NCBI GenBank assembly: GCA_964614415.1
Contig: CAZTLE010000132.1
Span: 1 to 11,602, forward strand
Length of the DNA stretch: 11,602 bases
From: CAZTLE01 sp964614415
GTDB lineage: Bacteria > Bacteroidota > Bacteroidia > Flavobacteriales > Flavobacteriaceae
Reading direction: 5' to 3'
Of the stretch, positions 7,188-11,602 are shown one piece after another. A program made the position numbers and the translations under genes. The notes under the pieces are model-generated. The model was given only the letters and a program-made list of their open reading frames with translations, did no database searches and was not told the DNA's origin. Position 1 is the stretch's first letter. The number at the start of each line of letters is the position of its first letter.

Positions 7188-7195
7188 CAAATTTA
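7188..7195 (-). promoter_or_regulatory. Weak candidate promoter element overlapping the P450 stop
   Basis: The minus strand reads TAAATTTG, matching TAnnTTTG and overlapping the P450 TAA stop. It could drive transcription through the tandem repeats into the GIY-YIG gene, 135 bases downstream. No -33 box at good spacing is seen, and such an AT-rich match can occur by chance. Confidence 0.18.
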
Positions 7196-8539
7196 ACGAG
7201 CCTCAAACACCACTTCAGCGCCAACAGGCTTTAGGGTGATCAAAGCATTGTAACCCACGTCCTCTTTGGGCGTGGACAGCTTATAGCGTTTCACAATATA
7301 CGCAATCGAAAGCACCATTTCGTATACGGCAAATCCCATCCCAATACACATCCGGGGACCCGCGCCGAACGGATAGTAGATATGAGCCGTCTTCTTCCGG
7401 TTCTCGCCAAGGAATCGGTCCGGATCGAATACCTCCGGCTGTTCCCAGTATTCGGGGTGACGATGTAGTTCGTAGAAAGAAACGCCCACCAGGGTTTCTT
7501 TTTTTATGTGATACTCCTGGACCGTATCATCTTCTAGGTTTTCGCGATCCGTAATCCAGGCCGGAGGGTACAACCGCATGGACTCGTCGATTACCGCCTT
7601 TGTATATTCCAGCTTTTTTAGTTTCTCAATAAGTGAGGCTCCTTCATTCTCCACCTGTTGGATCTCTTCGAATATTTTTTCACACACTTCGGGATGTTTT
7701 GCCAACAGGAACAACGTGAATGATAATCCGTTCGCAGTGGTCTCGTGCCCAGCGACGAACAGAATGGAGATCTCATCGATGAGTTGTTCGGTAGACATTG
7801 GTTCTCCCGTATCCTCGTAGCGGGTATCCAACAACATGGCAAGCAGGTCGTCGTGCTCTTCTCCCGAGCGCTTCCGGTCCTCGATAATATCCCGAATGAT
7901 ATCCCGTGTTTCCTGAGCCAGTTTCTTGTGCTTTGCCTCCTGCCTGCTTACCTTGAACCACCAGCCCAGATGTGGCAACCTGATCTCCTTGATGAGAAAC
8001 AATTGAATACGTTCTATGATATACTGCAATCTGTGTAAAACCTCCTCCGAAATTGACACTTCAAACAGAGAATTTGCCACCACCCGAAATGCCAAATGAT
8101 TCATGATGGGATAGACATCAGTTAAGGTATTCGTAGGAATGTCTTCCAGTTCCGAAGCAATCGTTTGTTGAATTCCTTCCACCAACTGTTCGATCTTCTG
8201 ACGATGAAAGGCCGGCTGGATAAGTCTCCGTTGTTTCAACCAGTAGTCACCGTTTACAGTGAGCAGGCCATTGCCCAAATACTTAGACAGGAAAACCACC
8301 TGCAGCGTGGACTTGTAGTAATTCTTGTGATTCTTCTGAAGGATGTGTTGCACCACCTCTTTATCCCGGGAAAGCAATATGTATTTGGATCTTCGCAGAC
8401 GAAATGAGAAGGTGTCGCCATACAACTGGAAGAACTTCCGGTGATAGGTGATAGGATCCTTTCGTATGGCATTGATCCGCCATACGAATTGGGACCATGG
8501 TAAGGTATTGGGGTATTTGTATGTTTTTTTCTCCGGCAC
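7193..8539 (-). CDS. Cytochrome P450
   Basis: A soluble heme monooxygenase of 448 residues, full length for the family. Visible motifs are the C-helix W100...R104 (WLKQRR), the I-helix oxygen-activation motif AGHETT (263-268, with Glu266-Thr267), the K-helix ESMR (319-322), the PERF-type FDPDRF (371-376) and the heme loop FGAGPRMCIG (391-400) with Cys398 as heme ligand. There is no membrane anchor at the N-terminus and no fused reductase, so electrons must come from separate ferredoxin or flavodoxin partners not encoded here. The start is GTG at 8539; no ATG lies nearby in frame. It begins 2 bases after the amidohydrolase stop, so the two genes are almost certainly co-transcribed and may share a pathway. 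The substrate cannot be told from sequence; fatty acids or terpenoids are common for related bacterial enzymes. Confidence 0.96.
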   Translation of the reverse strand: MPEKKTYKYPNTLPWSQFVWRINAIRKDPITYHRKFFQLYGDTFSFRLRRSKYILLSRDKEVVQHILQKNHKNYYKSTLQVVFLSKYLGNGLLTVNGDYWLKQRRLIQPAFHRQKIEQLVEGIQQTIASELEDIPTNTLTDVYPIMNHLAFRVVANSLFEVSISEEVLHRLQYIIERIQLFLIKEIRLPHLGWWFKVSRQEAKHKKLAQETRDIIRDIIEDRKRSGEEHDDLLAMLLDTRYEDTGEPMSTEQLIDEISILFVAGHETTANGLSFTLFLLAKHPEVCEKIFEEIQQVENEGASLIEKLKKLEYTKAVIDESMRLYPPAWITDRENLEDDTVQEYHIKKETLVGVSFYELHRHPEYWEQPEVFDPDRFLGENRKKTAHIYYPFGAGPRMCIGMGFAVYEMVLSIAYIVKRYKLSTPKEDVGYNALITLKPVGAEVVFEAR

Positions 8540-8541
8540 GT

Positions 8542-10545
8542 TTATTTATAATGTGAGACTCCAATCGCCTGATACAGTTTCTCCGGATAGTACAGTTTTC
8601 CATCTTTTATGGTTAACGCCACTTTGCGAATATCACTGATATCAGCAGTGGGATCGCCCTCTACAAGGATCATATCGGCCCATTTTCCCTCCTCAATTGA
8701 ACCAGCTTTATCGGAAGCTCCACATACCTCGGCCGAAACGATAGTAGCGATACGAAGTACTTCGGGAGCGGATATTCCGGCCCTTACATAATTCTCCAAC
8801 TCGGTGTGCAGTCCGAAACCGGCCATGGTATCCGTTCCGGGAACAATGGTGATACCATTGTCATAGAGTTGCTTCACAATCCCTAACAACTTATCATAGG
8901 ATTCCTTGTACTGTTCCTGTTTTCCTTCTTCCATAGGAAGCCCTCCGGAATAAAAACCTCGTTGAATACTCAATGGCAACCGATCCAGAATCATGGCGAA
9001 GGACGGATCGGGCTCCCCGGCCTTAGTGGTAAGCATACCTTCAAAAATGGAAACCGTAGGATCTACAACAATCCCTTTCTCTTTAAGCAGATCCATGAAC
9101 GTGGTAAATTCTTCCGATTCAAAATCCAGTTTGTGAGTGTGCTCGGCTATCATCGAAAAACGCAAAGGCGTACGGGTGTCGATGGTGTCGGAAAGGAAGT
9201 TCAGTGCGATCATATTGGAATGCTGAATTTCATCATAGCCCGCTTTGACCGCATCTTCGGCTAACATATACGATGGGATGTGTCCGCTTAAACGCATACC
9301 AAGGCTGTGAGTCTTCTCGGCCATAGGTTTCACCCAGGACGGATCGATCGAACTGTAAAGCTTGATCTGTTTGTACCCTTTTGAATGATATTCTTCGATC
9401 GCTTCCAGGCCTTCTTCCAGCGACTCGACAATCGCTCCCGTGGGTCCTGCATAAGGCCCTGCCTGATCGATGAAACCGCTCATTACTAATATCCTTGGCC
9501 CGAGCAATGCATTTGAGTTGAAGTTTTCAGCCAACTCCGGCAACTCGTCTGAATTTGCCAGATCCCTCACTGAAGTTACTCCGGCTGCCAGATGCAGTAG
9601 TCCGTCCGACTCGCTGATGTGCGTATGCATATCAAACAAGCCTGGCAGGAGAGACTTGCCCGAACCGTCAATCTCCTGAACTTCTCCGGTCACTTCAATG
9701 GCCTCGGCAGACACCTTCGAGATCGTATTGCCCTCAACCAGAACATTCATTCCGGGTTCCAGTTCACCGGTATTCGCATTAAATAGCGAAACATTCGAAA
9801 TAAGCACAGCTCCCTCCGGTTCTTCAATAAGATTTGCGGCCTGCTCTTTGAAATAAGCTTTCTCTTTTTTCTGCTGAATTTCATACAACTTTGTACCAAG
9901 GCTGTCGTATCCTTTGCGAATACAATTCACCCACAAAGAGGTATACGCAAAAAAGCGATCGTTTTCATCAACCCAGGCGTAGGTGGGCGTAAATGACTGC
10001 CCCGTTAATTCAATGAGTTTCAGGGTAAGCGAATCAACTGTATGTTCTTCCTCTGAGGCGAGTCTCAGTGTACCGCTGGGATAGAGGCTCACTTGCTTGT
10101 CCTCGCTTTCAATAATTCGCCTCACCAGTACATCAGATGATGCAAAGGAGCTGTTCATCGCCGAAAACATGGAAACACCGTCGAAGTCGGCCTCTCCTTC
10201 CTCGGAGGTGCTAACCCAACGCGCCGTGCCATTTTCTACGGTGAAAATTTCACTTACCGTATCCTTGAAATAGTTGTGCCCCAGAAGCTCATGCCGAATA
10301 ATGGTTCCGTTGTCATCCAGTTCCAGAACCTCTTCTATATGAGGTCCACGACCCCGATCATTGAATTCATATTCATATCCGTAGGTGCCGTCATCATTCT
10401 TCCAACTCTTTTGGTATCCAGCCATATTCCCACCAAAAAGTATGTTGTATTCCATGGCTTCGTAGGGAATTTCTTCTGTCTCCGATTTGCAGGCAATAAG
10501 TGACACCAGGGCAAGCCCGGTTGCCAGTGAGAATAACTTTTTCAT
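8542..10545 (-). CDS. Lipoprotein metal-dependent amidohydrolase (imidazolonepropionase-like)
   Basis: A 667-residue lipoprotein with a C-terminal amidohydrolase TIM barrel. Residues 1-18 form a lipoprotein signal ending in LIAC, with Cys19 as the lipidated residue. The next residues, KSETEE, are acidic and resemble the export signals that send Bacteroidota lipoproteins to the cell surface. Residues about 20-240 form a domain I do not recognise. The barrel starts near 245, and all expected metal ligands are present: His307 and His309 (DMHTH), Lys395 (QIKLYSS, likely carboxylated), His422 (SGHIP), His442 (IQHSN) and Asp572 (PGTDT). Relatives act on cyclic amides, dipeptides or esters, so the substrate is open. 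ruvB ends 36 bases upstream and the P450 starts 2 bases downstream. The ATG at 10545 gives a standard MKKLFSL signal peptide, so the start is firm. Confidence 0.93.
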   Translation of the reverse strand: MKKLFSLATGLALVSLIACKSETEEIPYEAMEYNILFGGNMAGYQKSWKNDDGTYGYEYEFNDRGRGPHIEEVLELDDNGTIIRHELLGHNYFKDTVSEIFTVENGTARWVSTSEEGEADFDGVSMFSAMNSSFASSDVLVRRIIESEDKQVSLYPSGTLRLASEEEHTVDSLTLKLIELTGQSFTPTYAWVDENDRFFAYTSLWVNCIRKGYDSLGTKLYEIQQKKEKAYFKEQAANLIEEPEGAVLISNVSLFNANTGELEPGMNVLVEGNTISKVSAEAIEVTGEVQEIDGSGKSLLPGLFDMHTHISESDGLLHLAAGVTSVRDLANSDELPELAENFNSNALLGPRILVMSGFIDQAGPYAGPTGAIVESLEEGLEAIEEYHSKGYKQIKLYSSIDPSWVKPMAEKTHSLGMRLSGHIPSYMLAEDAVKAGYDEIQHSNMIALNFLSDTIDTRTPLRFSMIAEHTHKLDFESEEFTTFMDLLKEKGIVVDPTVSIFEGMLTTKAGEPDPSFAMILDRLPLSIQRGFYSGGLPMEEGKQEQYKESYDKLLGIVKQLYDNGITIVPGTDTMAGFGLHTELENYVRAGISAPEVLRIATIVSAEVCGASDKAGSIEEGKWADMILVEGDPTADISDIRKVALTIKDGKLYYPEKLYQAIGVSHYK

Positions 10546-10561
10546 GATGCGATATTTAGTG

Positions 10562-10575
10562 TGGCCTTAAGGCCA
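10562..10575. promoter_or_regulatory. Perfect 14-bp palindrome between ruvB and the amidohydrolase gene
   Basis: TGGCCTTAAGGCCA is its own reverse complement and fills much of the 36-base gap. It has no following T-run on either strand, so it is a poor intrinsic terminator. It could be an operator for a dimeric regulator of the amidohydrolase-P450 pair, or a small mRNA hairpin. The function is unproven. Confidence 0.35.
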
Positions 10576-10581
10576 ATATGT

Positions 10582-11602
10582 CTAGAACAGTCCGCCCTGG
10601 GTCCCGCCCTGTACAATACCCAGGTGCTTGTACGCGGCTTCTGTCACTTCCCTGCCGCGTGGGGTCCGCATAATAAATCCCTGCTGAATAAGAAAGGGTT
10701 CGTACACTTCTTCGATGGTCTCAGCACTTTCGGAGACCGCCGTGGCCAGGGTTGTAATTCCTACCGGCCCCCCTTTGAACTTCTCAATAATAGTTCGCAG
10801 GATCTTATTATCCATTTCATCCAAACCATGTGCATCCACATTGAGCTGTTCCAAAGCAAAACGGGCGATCTCAATGTTGATCTTTCCATCCCCTTTTATC
10901 TGAGCAAAATCCCGCACTCTTCGAAGTAATGAGTTTGCAATACGCGGAGTTCCACGGCTACGACCGGCAACCTCAATAGCCGCTTCCATGGAAATGGGCA
11001 CTTTCAATATACCGGCGCTGCGTTGTACAATGTTCGTTAGTAAGTCAGTGGTATAATAATGCAGTCGTGATGTAATACCAAACCGCGCCCGCATGGGGGC
11101 CGTAAGCAATCCCGATCGCGTAGTTGCGCCTACAAGTGTAAAAGGGCTTAAGTTGATTTGTACGGTTCGCGCATTGGGACCCGACTCGATCATAATATCG
11201 ATCTTGTAATCTTCCATGGCCGAATACAAATACTCCTCAACGACCGGGCTTAACCGGTGGATCTCATCAATGAACAGCACGTCCCGCTCTTCCAGGTTGG
11301 TAAGCAATCCGGCCAAATCTCCCGGTTTATCCAGGACCGGACCCGAAGTAACCCGAATATTAACATCAAGTTCGTTGGCCAGTATATGAGCCAGTGTGGT
11401 TTTTCCCAATCCCGGAGGTCCGTGGAACAGTGTATGATCAAGGGCCTCATCTCTTAGATTGGCCGCTTGCACAAACACCTGCAGGTTCTCAAGCGCCTGA
11501 TCCTGACCGGTAAAATCATCGAAAGTAAGCGGGCGTAATTTCTTTTCAATATCGAGCTCTTGCTGCGATAAATTCTCTCCTGTTGGATCCAGGTGCTCGT
11601 TC
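10582..11602 (-). CDS. ruvB: Holliday junction branch migration helicase RuvB (5' end cut by two bases)
   Basis: RuvB is the hexameric AAA+ motor that drives branch migration with RuvA and RuvC. The open frame continues past 11478 to the window edge, reading NEHLDPTGENLSQQELDIEK and then LRPLTFDDFTGQ. The final base of the window supplies the G of an ATG, so only the first two bases are missing and the full protein would be 340 residues, the normal size. Numbered from that Met: Walker A GPPGLGKTT (62-70), Walker B DEIH (113-116), sensor-1 GATTR (159-163), arginine-finger region APMRARFG (about 170-176), and sensor-2 GTPR (about 218-221). The C-terminal winged-helix DNA-binding domain ends GIVQGGTQGGLF. 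A shorter start at 11478 would remove the conserved LRP-FDDF-GQ region and is wrong. Confidence 0.97.
   Translation of the reverse strand, partial: NEHLDPTGENLSQQELDIEKKLRPLTFDDFTGQDQALENLQVFVQAANLRDEALDHTLFHGPPGLGKTTLAHILANELDVNIRVTSGPVLDKPGDLAGLLTNLEERDVLFIDEIHRLSPVVEEYLYSAMEDYKIDIMIESGPNARTVQINLSPFTLVGATTRSGLLTAPMRARFGITSRLHYYTTDLLTNIVQRSAGILKVPISMEAAIEVAGRSRGTPRIANSLLRRVRDFAQIKGDGKINIEIARFALEQLNVDAHGLDEMDNKILRTIIEKFKGGPVGITTLATAVSESAETIEEVYEPFLIQQGFIMRTPRGREVTEAAYKHLGIVQGGTQGGLF

Noticed and set aside
10546..10581. Rho-independent terminator after ruvB
   Set aside because: The palindrome has a stem of only about five pairs around TTAA and no T-run follows on the minus strand.
11476..11478. 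GTG start for a 298-residue RuvB
   Set aside because: The conserved RuvB N-terminus continues in frame to the window edge, where the last base fits the G of an ATG.

Overview
The window looks like chromosomal DNA from a member of the Bacteroidota, most likely a flavobacterium. The evidence is a SprA homologue (type IX secretion and gliding), the flavobacterial type of MaeB with a fused phosphotransacetylase domain, start codons preceded by AT-rich DNA without Shine-Dalgarno sequences, and Bacteroidota-style TAnnTTTG promoter elements. All recognisable genes lie on the minus strand, so transcription runs from high to low coordinates. No tRNA, rRNA, CRISPR array or classical transposase is visible, and no gene-free stretch exceeds about 145 bases.

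In transcription order (right to left): ruvB (Holliday-junction motor, missing only the first two bases of its ATG); a surface-type lipoprotein amidohydrolase; a cytochrome P450 starting 2 bases after the amidohydrolase stop; a short repeat-rich patch with a tandem 47-bp repeat; a small GIY-YIG nuclease gene boxed in by perfect 26-bp inverted repeats; queG (epoxyqueuosine reductase), broken by a short deletion; maeB (malic enzyme); ruvA (Holliday-junction recognition); and the first 902 codons of sprA, which runs off the left edge and appears to use a TTG start 3 bases after the ruvA stop.

The genes fall into several functions. RuvA and RuvB form one branch-migration machine but are split across the window by metabolic genes. 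MaeB turns malate into pyruvate and NADPH. QueG would finish the queuosine modification of tRNA if intact. SprA is the outer-membrane translocon of the type IX system. The amidohydrolase/P450 pair may act together on an unknown substrate.

Two things stand out. The first is the compact 424-bp unit made of inverted repeat, GIY-YIG gene and inverted repeat, with extra directly repeated copies on one side; it looks like a minimal mobile or self-dispersing element without a transposase. The second is the queG lesion, which removes the first cysteine of an iron-sulfur motif and shifts the frame right beside a perfect 20-bp palindrome; it could be a real loss or a sequence error.
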